The notes beneath the pieces are model-generated. The model worked only from the letters and a program-made list of their open reading frames with translations, had not been told where the DNA came from and ran no database searches. From Conexibacter woesei DSM 14684 (GTDB lineage: Bacteria > Actinomycetota > Thermoleophilia > Solirubrobacterales > Solirubrobacteraceae), in contig NC_013739.1 in NCBI RefSeq assembly GCF_000025265.1, positions 4,574,001 to 4,638,000 of the forward strand: 64,000 nucleotides of DNA. The letters run 5' to 3'. Positions within the stretch are counted from its first letter, which is position 1, and the number at the start of each line of letters is the position of its first letter. Shown one piece after another: positions 56,727-64,000 of the stretch. Both the position numbers and the translations under genes were made by a program.

Positions 56727-58267
56727 GGATTTGCCTTTCGGTCAGTGTCGGACGTGGCGGCCGCGCTCAACTCGGCCAGCTGGTGCTCGTCGACGTCGGA
56801 CGCGGCGACGTCGGCGACGAGCGCCCCGTGACGGAAGACGACGACGCGGTCGGCGACCTCGATCGCCTCCTCGGGCTCCGAGCACGCCACCAGCACAGCG
56901 CCGCCGGCGCTCGCGAACTCGCGCAGCAGCCGGTGGATCTGCGCGCGGCCGCCGACGTCGACGCCGTTGGTCGGCTCCTCGAACGCGAGGATCCGCACGC
57001 CGGAGGAGAGCCAGCGGGCGATCAGCACCTTCTGCTGGTTCCCGCCCGAGAGCGTGCCGAGCGTCGCCGCCGTGGACGAGCAGACGATCGCCATCTGCTC
57101 GCGGTAGCGATCCGCCTCGGCGCGCATGCGGCGGCGGTTGAGGACGCCGACGCGGGTGTAGCGGTCCAGCGAAGGCAGCGCGATGTTCTCGACGATGCTC
57201 TGCTCCGGCAGCACCGCCTCGGCCTTGCGATCCTCGGGCAGGAAGCCGATCCCCGCGCGGCGCGCATCGCGCGGCGAGCGCAGGGGGACCGGCTTCCCGT
57301 CCACGTGCGCGTCACCGTCGAGCTCGAGGGCGCCGCCCGCCATCCGCACGACGGACGCCGCGCCGGAGCCGACGAGGCCGTGCACGGAGACGACCTCGCC
57401 CGGGTGGACGGCAAGCTCGCCCGGCTCCGCGCCCGGCAGGGCGCGCAGCTCGGCGAGCCGCAGCGACGGCGTCGTCCCGGGCGGGATCGCCGCGCCGCGG
57501 ACGGCTGCGTCGGGGACGACGTCGGCGATCTGCTCGATCAGCTCGCGCTCGCCGGTCGGCGGACGGTCGAGATGCGCGCGGACCGCGCCGTCGCGCAACA
57601 CGGTCACCTCGTCGGCCAGCGCGACGACCTCGTCGAGGCGGTGGCTGACGAAGCAGAGCGCGAGCCCGTCCGCGCGCAGGCGCCGCAGCAGGTCGAGCAC
57701 CGCCGCCGCGGACGTCGGCTCCAGCGACGCGGTCGGCTCGTCGAGGATCAGGAAGCGCGGGCGCTCCGCGAGTGCCCGCGCGATCTCGACGAGCTTGCGC
57801 TCCGCCGGCCCGAGCGTCCGCACCGCGGCGCGCGGATCGACGTCGATCCCCAGGCGTGCCAGCTCGGCGCCGACCTCGTCGCACGCGCGGCGGCGGTCGA
57901 GCAGGCCGTTGCGACGACGCGGAATGCCGCCGATCACGCCGCGGACGTTGTCGGCGATCGTCAGGTCGCCGAACAGGTGGTAGTGCTGGTGCACCACGCC
58001 GACGCCCGCGGCCGCGGCCTGCGCCGGCGAGCCGAAGCGGTGCGGTTCGCCTTCGAGCACGACCTGCCCTGCGCTGGGCCGCTCAGCGCCGGTGAGGATC
58101 TTGATCAGCGTGCTCTTGCCGCTGCCGTTGGGCCCGACCAGCGCATGGACCCTGCCGGGCCGCATCCGGAAGTCGACGTCGCGCAACACCGCCGCGCCGC
58201 CGTAGGAGTGGGAGACATGCTCCGCACAGAGGCCGATGAGTTCAACATGCTGAACTGTGTTCTCCAT
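56723..58267 (-). CDS. ABC transporter ATPase, RbsA type
   Basis: 514 residues from ATG 58267 (MENTVQHVELIGL). Walker A GPNGSGKST (residues 45-53), FLILDEPTAS, and LSGGNQQKVLIARWL in the second half. The second P-loop is degenerate (GLVGSGAASVVRMAGG) and the second Walker B reads AFEEPTNG instead of xDEPT. Both halves face the same import system (permease at 55680, binding protein at 54640). The predicted transcription start falls at or next to the ATG, so this first gene is likely translated from a leaderless mRNA. Confidence 0.93.
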   Translation of the reverse strand: MENTVQHVELIGLCAEHVSHSYGGAAVLRDVDFRMRPGRVHALVGPNGSGKSTLIKILTGAERPSAGQVVLEGEPHRFGSPAQAAAAGVGVVHQHYHLFGDLTIADNVRGVIGGIPRRRNGLLDRRRACDEVGAELARLGIDVDPRAAVRTLGPAERKLVEIARALAERPRFLILDEPTASLEPTSAAAVLDLLRRLRADGLALCFVSHRLDEVVALADEVTVLRDGAVRAHLDRPPTGERELIEQIADVVPDAAVRGAAIPPGTTPSLRLAELRALPGAEPGELAVHPGEVVSVHGLVGSGAASVVRMAGGALELDGDAHVDGKPVPLRSPRDARRAGIGFLPEDRKAEAVLPEQSIVENIALPSLDRYTRVGVLNRRRMRAEADRYREQMAIVCSSTAATLGTLSGGNQQKVLIARWLSSGVRILAFEEPTNGVDVGGRAQIHRLLREFASAGGAVLVACSEPEEAIEVADRVVVFRHGALVADVAASDVDEHQLAELSAAATSDTDRKANP

Positions 58268-58305
58268 GTTGATCGACCATAGTCCGGTCGCTGAGCCGCT
58301 GTCAA
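58242..58305 (-). promoter_or_regulatory. Promoter and operator-like palindrome of the importer operon
   Basis: On the minus strand TTGACA (58300-58305), 18 nt, TATGGT (58276-58281). Only 8 nt remain to the ATG at 58267. TCAACATG/CATGTTGA (58242-58249, 58265-58272) is a perfect 8-bp inverted repeat spaced by 15 nt, overlapping the start codon. GTTCA/TGAAC (58240-58244, 58251-58255) lies in its left part. Confidence 0.65.
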
Positions 58306-58405
58306 GCGCACCAGCGCCGCTTCGTCGATCAGGCCGTCCCGGTAGCGCCACCAGACGCGCGGGGTGGGACGGTCCACGACCCCCGGGACGAACGCGACCC
58401 GATCG

Positions 58406-58816
58406 CTAGGGCCGGGCGGCGACCGCTTCGACCTCGAACAGGATGTCGGGCATCGCCAGGCCGGCGACCCCGATGACGGTGTTCGTGGGAGGGGTGTCGC
58501 CGCATCCGGCCCCGACGGCCCGGCCGATCGTCCCGAGCTTGTCGAAGTCGGGGTTCACCACGTACGTCCGGAGCTGGACGACGTGGCTGAGATCGAGCCC
58601 GTGGGCGGCGAGGGCGACGCCCAGGTTGCGGAACGCCTGCTGCACCTGCTCGGCGAAATCGGGCGAGACGACCGCGCCGTCCGCGTTCGATCCGTACTGA
58701 CCGGAGACGAGCACCAGCTCCGTGCCGGCCGGGACGGCGGCGGTGTGGCTGTAGCCGAACGGGATCGGATCGTGCAGCCCGTCGGGATTGACGATGGTGT
58801 GCGACACGTTGGTCAC
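58406..58816 (-). CDS. RidA/YjgF/UK114-family enamine/imine deaminase
   Basis: 136 residues. VSGQYGSN, DFAEQVQQAFRNLGVALAAHG, HVVQLRTYVVNPDF and the terminal LFEVEAVAA match the family trimer fold with the substrate Arg in QLRTYV. RidA hydrolyses reactive 2-aminoacrylate-type enamines; some relatives act in heterocycle degradation. The start overlaps the TetR stop by 4 bp, so it is a two-gene unit controlled by the 28-bp palindrome just upstream. It ends 139 bp before the importer operon start. Confidence 0.92.
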   Translation of the reverse strand: MTNVSHTIVNPDGLHDPIPFGYSHTAAVPAGTELVLVSGQYGSNADGAVVSPDFAEQVQQAFRNLGVALAAHGLDLSHVVQLRTYVVNPDFDKLGTIGRAVGAGCGDTPPTNTVIGVAGLAMPDILFEVEAVAARP

Positions 58817-59427
58817 CTTTCTTGTGTGGTGAGTGCGAAGGCGAGCTGAGCGAGGACGACGTCGCGATAGTCCGTGTCCCGCGGTGCCAGGTGGCCCAGG
58901 ACGACCGGGTAGAGCAGACCAACGATGTTCGCCACGGCGACCTCGACGATCGCGGCGGTGCCGAAGCGCGGGGTGAACGCGCCGCTCTCGATGCCTCGCC
59001 GCACCGCGTCAGCGAACGGTTCCCGGTACTGCTCCGCCAGTGCGGCGGCGTGTTCCCGCAACTCGGCGTCATGAGCGGCGGCGGTCCAGAACTCCATCAG
59101 CATCCGCCAGGTGGCGAGGTCCGTCGACAGACCCCGATCGACCATCGCGACCAACTGCTGCCAGGGGTCGTCGAACGCTGCCGCAAGCTCGTCCATCGCC
59201 GCCACCGCGACGGACGTGGCGTGCCTGAATCCCTCGATCAGCATGTCCTCGCGTGAGCCGAAGTAGCCCTGCAAGGTGCTGACCGCCACCCCGGACGCCC
59301 CAGAGACGTCGATGAAGCGAGTGGCGGCGTAGCCGCGATCGGCGAGCACCGCGACCACGTGGTCGAGCACGAGCGCGCGTCTCGCACCGCCCGCACGGCG
59401 AGTGCGCCTGGAACCTTGGTCACTCAT
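58813..59427 (-). CDS. TetR-family transcriptional repressor
   Basis: 204 residues. The N-terminal HTH reads FIDVSGASGVAVSTLQGYFGSREDMLIEGF after the helix ALVLDHVVAVLADRGYAATR. The C-terminal ligand domain has WRMLMEFWTAAAHDAE and VANIVGLLYPVV and cannot be assigned to a ligand. A perfect 28-bp palindrome ends 2 nt before its ATG, so autoregulation is strongly suggested. No ribosome binding site is present in the palindrome, which points to leaderless translation. Confidence 0.92.
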   Translation of the reverse strand: MSDQGSRRTRRAGGARRALVLDHVVAVLADRGYAATRFIDVSGASGVAVSTLQGYFGSREDMLIEGFRHATSVAVAAMDELAAAFDDPWQQLVAMVDRGLSTDLATWRMLMEFWTAAAHDAELREHAAALAEQYREPFADAVRRGIESGAFTPRFGTAAIVEVAVANIVGLLYPVVLGHLAPRDTDYRDVVLAQLAFALTTQER

Positions 59428-59428
59428 G

Positions 59429-59456
59429 TTCGTACCGTATCACGATACGGTACGAA
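59429..59456. promoter_or_regulatory. Perfect 28-bp palindromic operator for TetR-RidA
   Basis: Arms TTCGTACCGTATC (59429-59441) and GATACGGTACGAA (59444-59456) are exact reverse complements around AC. The minus-strand hexamer TACGGT inside it (59434-59439) could be the -10 of the TetR gene, with its start point at or close to the ATG. The size and symmetry are typical for a TetR dimer pair. Confidence 0.85.
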
Positions 59457-59465
59457 GAATCGGGT

Positions 59466-60365
59466 TCAGAAGACGACGGTCGTGCTCCCGTGCACGAGAA
59501 CTCGGTCCTCGCAGTGCCATTGCACTGCGCGCGAGAACACCACTCGCTCGATGTCCGCTCCCAATCGCGTCAGCTCGGCCGCCGAGTCGCGATGGGTCAC
59601 TCGGATCACGTCCTGCTCGATGATCGGGCCCTCGTCCAGCTCCTCGGTCACGTAGTGCGCCGTCGCGCCGATCAGCTTCACTCCCCGCGCCTTCGCCCGC
59701 TCGTACGGGCCGGCGCCCGCGAACGCGGGCAGGAACGAATGATGGATGTTGATCACCGGAACTCCGAGCCTTTCGAGGAAGGTGCCCGAGAGAATCTGCA
59801 TGTAGCGGGCGAGCACGACCATGTCCAGGTCGGCCGCCCCCAGCAGCTCGAGCAGTCGCGCCTCGGCCGCAGGCTTGTCGTCACGAGCGACCGGCACGTG
59901 GTGATACGGCACTCCGGCGGCTTCTACGGGGGTGCGCAGGTCGGCGTGGTTGGACGCCACGAGAGCGATCTCCCCGCCCAGGTCGCCGCGCTTCCAGCGA
60001 TAGAGGAGGTCCAACAGGCAGTGGTCGTAGCGGGACACGAGCACGGCGATGCGCTTGGGCCTGTCGGCGTCCCACAGGCGCCAGGCGATGTCGAATCGCT
60101 CCGCCACCGCGTGCCCGAATCGCTCGGCGAAGTCGGCGCGCTGATCATGCCGCAGCGTGAACTCCATCCGCAGGAAGAACGCGCCGCCCGTCGGATCCGA
60201 CGAGTACTGATCGGAGCGGAGGATGTTCGCTCCCGCGTCGAACAGGAAACGCGACACCGCGGCGACGATCCCGGGCTTGTCGGGACATGCGACGAGCAGG
60301 CGCATGGTGGCGTGGGTTCCGTCGTCGCCCGGCAGGACGAGCGGCTGGGCAGCGGTGGCCGTCAT
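59466..60365 (-). CDS. purU: Formyltetrahydrofolate deformylase
   Basis: 299 residues from ATG 60365. An ACT domain (about residues 20-95: [22 protein letters not shown]) is followed by a formyltransferase-fold domain: [32 protein letters not shown] and the active-site segment [40 protein letters not shown] holds the catalytic Asp. It releases formate and tetrahydrofolate from 10-formyl-THF, balancing the one-carbon pool. The start overlaps the GcvT-like stop by 4 bp. Confidence 0.95.
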   Translation of the reverse strand: MTATAAQPLVLPGDDGTHATMRLLVACPDKPGIVAAVSRFLFDAGANILRSDQYSSDPTGGAFFLRMEFTLRHDQRADFAERFGHAVAERFDIAWRLWDADRPKRIAVLVSRYDHCLLDLLYRWKRGDLGGEIALVASNHADLRTPVEAAGVPYHHVPVARDDKPAAEARLLELLGAADLDMVVLARYMQILSGTFLERLGVPVINIHHSFLPAFAGAGPYERAKARGVKLIGATAHYVTEELDEGPIIEQDVIRVTHRDSAAELTRLGADIERVVFSRAVQWHCEDRVLVHGSTTVVF

Positions 60366-60988
60366 GGGATCGGTTCTCCAGTGGGGGTGGACTCGACGCC
60401 GGTGGACGACGCGGCGGACGTCGTCCTGCGCGTGAGCGCACGCTCCGCGGCGCCGTTCAGCTGGACGGCCTCGAGGCTGACGGCGACGGCGCCGAGCTCG
60501 CGCCCGACCGCGAGGAGCGCGTCCCGCGTCGAGGCGGAGTGCTCGCGGGGCACGACGACGACGCGGACGTGACCGTCGGCGACCACCCGCCGCGACCGGG
60601 GCAGCCGCGGCAGCGCCGCCGCCAGCACGCGCTCCGCCACGGGGCCGGCGAGCACGACGGCCGCACGGCTCCAGTCCGTCGTGACGGCGACGTCGGGTGC
60701 CCACGCGCTCAGCGCGTCGATGCGCGGCGCGAGCGCGGCGCTGTCGCCGTCCAGCGCGACGAGCGCCTGCTGGGCCGAGACCAGCTGCCACCAGCCGCGC
60801 ATCCCCTGTGCTCCCCGCCCCGCCGCGCCGCGCGCGAGTGACCGCGCCGCGAACACGACGTCGGCGGCCGCGCCGCGCAGCTCGAACACGCCTGCTTGCC
60901 GGCAGACGGCCAGGCCGGCTCCGGTCCGGCACGCCGCCACCTGTGCGGCGATGTGCCCGCCGCCGGCGTGGATCGTCGGATCAGGCAT
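60362..60988 (-). CDS. Short GcvT-like (aminomethyltransferase/folate-binding fold) protein
   Basis: 208 residues from ATG 60988. [20 protein letters not shown] and [19 protein letters not shown] resemble the N-terminal GcvT pattern (EH-AVR--AGLFDLS-----V-GPDA). [15 protein letters not shown] and [20 protein letters not shown] resemble its middle block. The length is half of GcvT (about 360) and the C-terminal barrel is missing, so it resembles sarcosine-oxidase gamma-type subunits. Sited between purU and metF-like genes, folate binding is plausible. The assignment is weak without profile search. Confidence 0.5.
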   Translation of the reverse strand: MPDPTIHAGGGHIAAQVAACRTGAGLAVCRQAGVFELRGAAADVVFAARSLARGAAGRGAQGMRGWWQLVSAQQALVALDGDSAALAPRIDALSAWAPDVAVTTDWSRAAVVLAGPVAERVLAAALPRLPRSRRVVADGHVRVVVVPREHSASTRDALLAVGRELGAVAVSLEAVQLNGAAERALTRRTTSAASSTGVESTPTGEPIP

Positions 60989-61802
60989 CGCACGCACTCT
61001 CGGCGCGGGCACCGTCCGCGCTGCCGCGCTGCGCCTCCCAGGCGAGCGTCGCGCGCAGACGGTTGAAGGTGTAGAAGTGCAGCCCCTCGATCGCGAGCTC
61101 CGGTTCGCCGACGAGCGGTGCGAACGCCGCGCCCAGCCGTTCGACGGCCCGCTCGGGGCGGCTGAGCAGGCGGCGGATCCCGCGCTGCTTGCGCAGAAAG
61201 CCGATCGAGTCGCCGACGCCGACGCGCATCGACACCTCCAGCAGCCGCCGACGGTCCACGGCGCCCGGAAGCCCGACGTACGACGGCAGGTCGACGCCGG
61301 CGGCGCGCGTCTGCTCGATCCAGCGCAGGAGCGCCGCCGGGTCGAAGCAGAGCTGCGTGACCATGTAGTCGGCGAACGCCGCCTTGCGGCAGAGCGCGTC
61401 GGCGAGCGTCGCTCGATCGACGAGCGGATGCCCCTCGGGGTAGGCGCCGATCCCGATGCGGCGCGGGCGCAGCTCATGCGCATGCATGAGCGGCAGCAGC
61501 TCGACGGCGGAGTCGAATGCGCCCGCCGGTGCCGCGGCGTCGCCGCCGATCAGGAAGACGTCGTCGATGCCGGCGGCAGCGAGCCGCTCCATCAGCGTGT
61601 CGAGGTGCGAGCGGTCGGCGACCATCCGTGCCGCCACGTGCGGGACGACGCGGTGCCCGAGCGCGCGCGCCCGCTCCGCCACCGTCAGCGTGTGCTCGAC
61701 GCCGAGACGCGGCGAGCAGGTGATCGTGAGCGTCACGGGCGCGACGGCCGCCGCCTCCGCCTCCCATGCGCCGAACGGCAGGATCTCGTAGCGAGCGCTC
61801 AT
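60981..61802 (-). CDS. Methylenetetrahydrofolate reductase-family protein
   Basis: 273 residues, TIM-barrel length. TLTITCSPRLGVEHTLTVAE, RVVPHVAARMVADRSHLDTL, DDVFLIGGDAAAPAG, GAYPEGHPL, FADYMVTQLCFDP and LPSYVGLPGAVDRRRLLE are MetF blocks. GAYPEGHP is the conserved folate/FAD loop. The C-terminal HFYTFNRLRATLAW is also typical. The N terminus lacks the usual EFFPP glutamate motif, so FAD or electron source may differ. Stop overlaps the GcvT-like start by 8 bp. Confidence 0.85.
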   Translation of the reverse strand: MSARYEILPFGAWEAEAAAVAPVTLTITCSPRLGVEHTLTVAERARALGHRVVPHVAARMVADRSHLDTLMERLAAAGIDDVFLIGGDAAAPAGAFDSAVELLPLMHAHELRPRRIGIGAYPEGHPLVDRATLADALCRKAAFADYMVTQLCFDPAALLRWIEQTRAAGVDLPSYVGLPGAVDRRRLLEVSMRVGVGDSIGFLRKQRGIRRLLSRPERAVERLGAAFAPLVGEPELAIEGLHFYTFNRLRATLAWEAQRGSADGARAESACDA

Positions 61803-63304
61803 CGCGACGCGCCTGCGCTCGGGACGTGCAGCGCAAGCGCGGCGGCCTCGGGGCGATCCCGGAACGCGTCACGGTGCCGCGCGGTCAGCACGACCGTGTT
61901 CGAGCCCTCCCGGTACGCGAACGGCTCGATGCCGACGCGACAGCCGAACCGCTCGCCGACGAGCTGGAACACCCGGCCGTTGAGCCAGTTGACGATCGAG
62001 CCCTCCAGCTTGCCTGGTCCGCGATAGGCAGCGTACTGCCCCGTCTCCCGCACGAACAGGTCCTGTACGACCAGCACGCCCTCGTGGTGGAGCAGCTCGA
62101 GCGTCTGCACGAAGCTCTCCACCGCGACGGTGGACGCGTGGACCCGCGTCCACTGCGGCAGCTCCTCCAGCAGCTCGTCGAGCTGGACGTCGGCGCTCGG
62201 CGCCACGCGCATCGCGGCCGGTATGGGGATCTCCTCGTAGACCTCCTCGAGATGAACGGCGTCCCAGATGTCCGACCAGAAGCGCACGCCGCGTTCGAGG
62301 TCGCCGAACGCCTCCGGGCCGTCGCGCAGCACCTCCTGCACCTTGCGCACCAGGTCGCCCTCGGCGACCCCGTAGCGCGCGGCCAGCTCCGCCGTCTCGG
62401 TCGGTGTGATGCTCGCCCGCACGAGCGGCTCGTAGGCGGCATCGCCGACGCGCATCAGCTCGTCCGTCGGGAGGTTGTCGTACAGGTTGCAGGTGTGGGC
62501 GAACAGCACCTTCCCGCGCAGGTGCGCGAGGCCGTAGACGGGGTTGCGGAAGTCCAGCTCCAGGCACTCCACGCGGGCCGCGTGATCGGCCACGCGCCGC
62601 CGCGCCAGCTCCAGCACGTGCGGGGAGTAGTCCGCCATCAGGTAGCGCAGCCGGCTCAGGTAGTCGCGCCCCTGCTCCGCGCACGCGTCCGCGAACGTGT
62701 CGAGCCACACCTTCGCCTGCTGACCGTCGCCGACGCCGAACTCGACGACGTGGATCTCGTCCGGCAGCTCGGACCACTCGTCGAGCCGGTTGAGCGTGCG
62801 CATGAACTGCGCGATCTGGTCGTGCCAGAACGCCGGGTTCGTGCCGTCGGAGACGCCGCCCGGCAGCGCAGAGGCGTAGTCGCCTTGGAACGTCGCATCC
62901 CACGCCGCCAGGTGCCGCCAGTAGCTGCGGTTGAACGACCACATGACGCTGCGGCTCGGGCGCACCCACTCCTCCAGGTGGATGCACTCGTGCGGGTCGG
63001 GGACGAGACCGAGCGCCTTCGAGAGGCGGTCGACGATCTCCTGGACGAGGTCGGCATACGGCATCTCGCGCGCTCGTCGCACGTCGATCGCGACCTCTGC
63101 GAGCGGCGCGTCGCGCGCCCCTCGTCTGAACGGGCGCACCATCACGGGTGCGCGAAAGTTCCTGCGGTACTGCACCCAGTCGAGCACCGCCGCAAGGCGC
63201 GCGTGGTCGACCTCGACCGCCTCGGCGGCCTCGGCGACAGCGGGCAGGATCGCCGACAGGTCCTCCGGCCGCGCACGGCCGATGCAATTGAGCTGAATCA
63301 CCAC
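61799..63304 (-). CDS. Large class I SAM-dependent methyltransferase (unassigned family)
   Basis: 501 residues. The SAM-binding motif I is VVEFGVGDGQQAKVWLDTF (about residues 186-205), with acidic motif II MADYSPHVLELARRR and VECLELDFRNPVYGL after it. An N-terminal region of about 180 residues (YWRHLAAWDATFQGDYASAL) and a C-terminal half carrying VQDLFVRETGQYAAYRG surround the fold. The layout is similar to MidA/NDUFAF7-type enzymes but I cannot confirm this. It overlaps metF by 4 bp and follows ahcY, so its by-product SAH would be removed by AhcY. Confidence 0.75.
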   Translation of the reverse strand: MVIQLNCIGRARPEDLSAILPAVAEAAEAVEVDHARLAAVLDWVQYRRNFRAPVMVRPFRRGARDAPLAEVAIDVRRAREMPYADLVQEIVDRLSKALGLVPDPHECIHLEEWVRPSRSVMWSFNRSYWRHLAAWDATFQGDYASALPGGVSDGTNPAFWHDQIAQFMRTLNRLDEWSELPDEIHVVEFGVGDGQQAKVWLDTFADACAEQGRDYLSRLRYLMADYSPHVLELARRRVADHAARVECLELDFRNPVYGLAHLRGKVLFAHTCNLYDNLPTDELMRVGDAAYEPLVRASITPTETAELAARYGVAEGDLVRKVQEVLRDGPEAFGDLERGVRFWSDIWDAVHLEEVYEEIPIPAAMRVAPSADVQLDELLEELPQWTRVHASTVAVESFVQTLELLHHEGVLVVQDLFVRETGQYAAYRGPGKLEGSIVNWLNGRVFQLVGERFGCRVGIEPFAYREGSNTVVLTARHRDAFRDRPEAAALALHVPSAGASR

Positions 63305-63380
63305 TCCGTCACTCCCTCCGACGGTCGTTCGGAACGTCGATGATGCGCTGCGGAGCGCGACTTCTCGACGGCCTTTCGGG

Positions 63381-63415
63381 AGGTCTTCACCTGTCCAACG
63401 GACAGGTGAAGACCT
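63381..63415. terminator. Perfect 16-bp hairpin downstream of ahcY
   Basis: AGGTCTTCACCTGTCC (63381-63396) pairs fully with GGACAGGTGAAGACCT (63400-63415) on a 3-nt AAC loop. It is 7 nt beyond the ahcY stop on the minus strand and before the methyltransferase gene. There is no U-tract on the minus strand. It may be a terminator, or partial terminator, dividing ahcY from the one-carbon operon. Confidence 0.75.
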
Positions 63416-63422
63416 GGACCGC

Positions 63423-64000
<578 letters not shown>

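Noticed and set aside
63305-63422. SAH or SAM riboswitch between ahcY and the methyltransferase
   Set aside because: The region is dominated by a simple 16-bp stem with a 3-nt loop. I see no multi-stem junction or conserved single-stranded elements of known SAH or SAM riboswitches.

Overview
The window is very GC-rich bacterial DNA with tightly packed genes, many 1-4 bp start/stop overlaps (ATGA, GTGA, TGATG), and long open frames on the opposite strand of nearly every gene. Short flagellins, RbsABC-type sugar importers, SdrD-like and PAP-type exoproteins and AGA used as a regular arginine codon fit a soil actinobacterium. I infer a Conexibacter/Solirubrobacterales-like member of Thermoleophilia, but no rRNA or other marker proves it. 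I saw no rRNA, tRNA, CRISPR array, insertion sequence or prophage. Region 1-5.9 kb holds a partial MaoC dehydratase with a CitE-type lyase (CoA-ester chemistry), gnd, a small membrane protein, a PHP metallohydrolase and a TVP38-type membrane protein. Region 5.9-12.5 kb holds two tandem flagellins, a one-domain AraC regulator, a lipoprotein paired with a 930-residue SdrD-like exoprotein, and a MobA-like nucleotidyltransferase carrying an 18-bp tandem repeat. Region 12.5-38.5 kb looks like a carbohydrate utilisation system. Two divergent secreted clan-D (GH36-like) giants flank a 347-bp control region. They are followed by a UlaG-like lactonase and a GntR regulator. On the other strand lies a long operon of sugar ABC importer, GntR paralogue, SDR, hydroxyacid dehydrogenase and a split 2-oxoacid dehydrogenase (E1a, E1b, free lipoyl protein, E2 core), plus another SDR and an aldose-epimerase-like gene. 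Six short related sites (core about TWACGAARACCGT) sit at the promoters or leaders of these units and suggest one regulon. No sugar kinase or aldolase is present, so I infer an oxidative, non-phosphorylative route from polysaccharide to acyl-CoA. An orphan AAA/DUF4143 ATPase preceded by three perfectly phased 23-bp repeats interrupts the locus. Region 35.6-46.2 kb is mostly envelope and housekeeping: a purple-acid-phosphatase-like exoenzyme with a collagen-like tail, a septum-formation-like protein, an AI-2E-family exporter, two Tat-type ferritin-like proteins next to an L,D-transpeptidase and an MTAP-family phosphorylase, a RibD/DHFR-like reductase and a secreted I36-family inhibitor. Region 46.2-58.3 kb is a catabolic island on the minus strand: an RbsABC-like importer, a minimal IclR-type HTH protein and a deaminase, then hydantoinase, isochorismatase-fold amidase, amidohydrolase, nitrilase-fold hydrolase, a DUF5591-like protein and an aldehyde dehydrogenase. 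It reads as uptake and stepwise hydrolysis of an unknown nitrogen heterocycle. Three of the enzymes deviate at key catalytic positions. Region 58.4-64 kb has RidA with its TetR repressor and a perfect 28-bp operator, then a one-carbon cluster: purU, a short GcvT-like protein, a MetF-like reductase, a large methyltransferase and the 3' part of ahcY running off the right edge.
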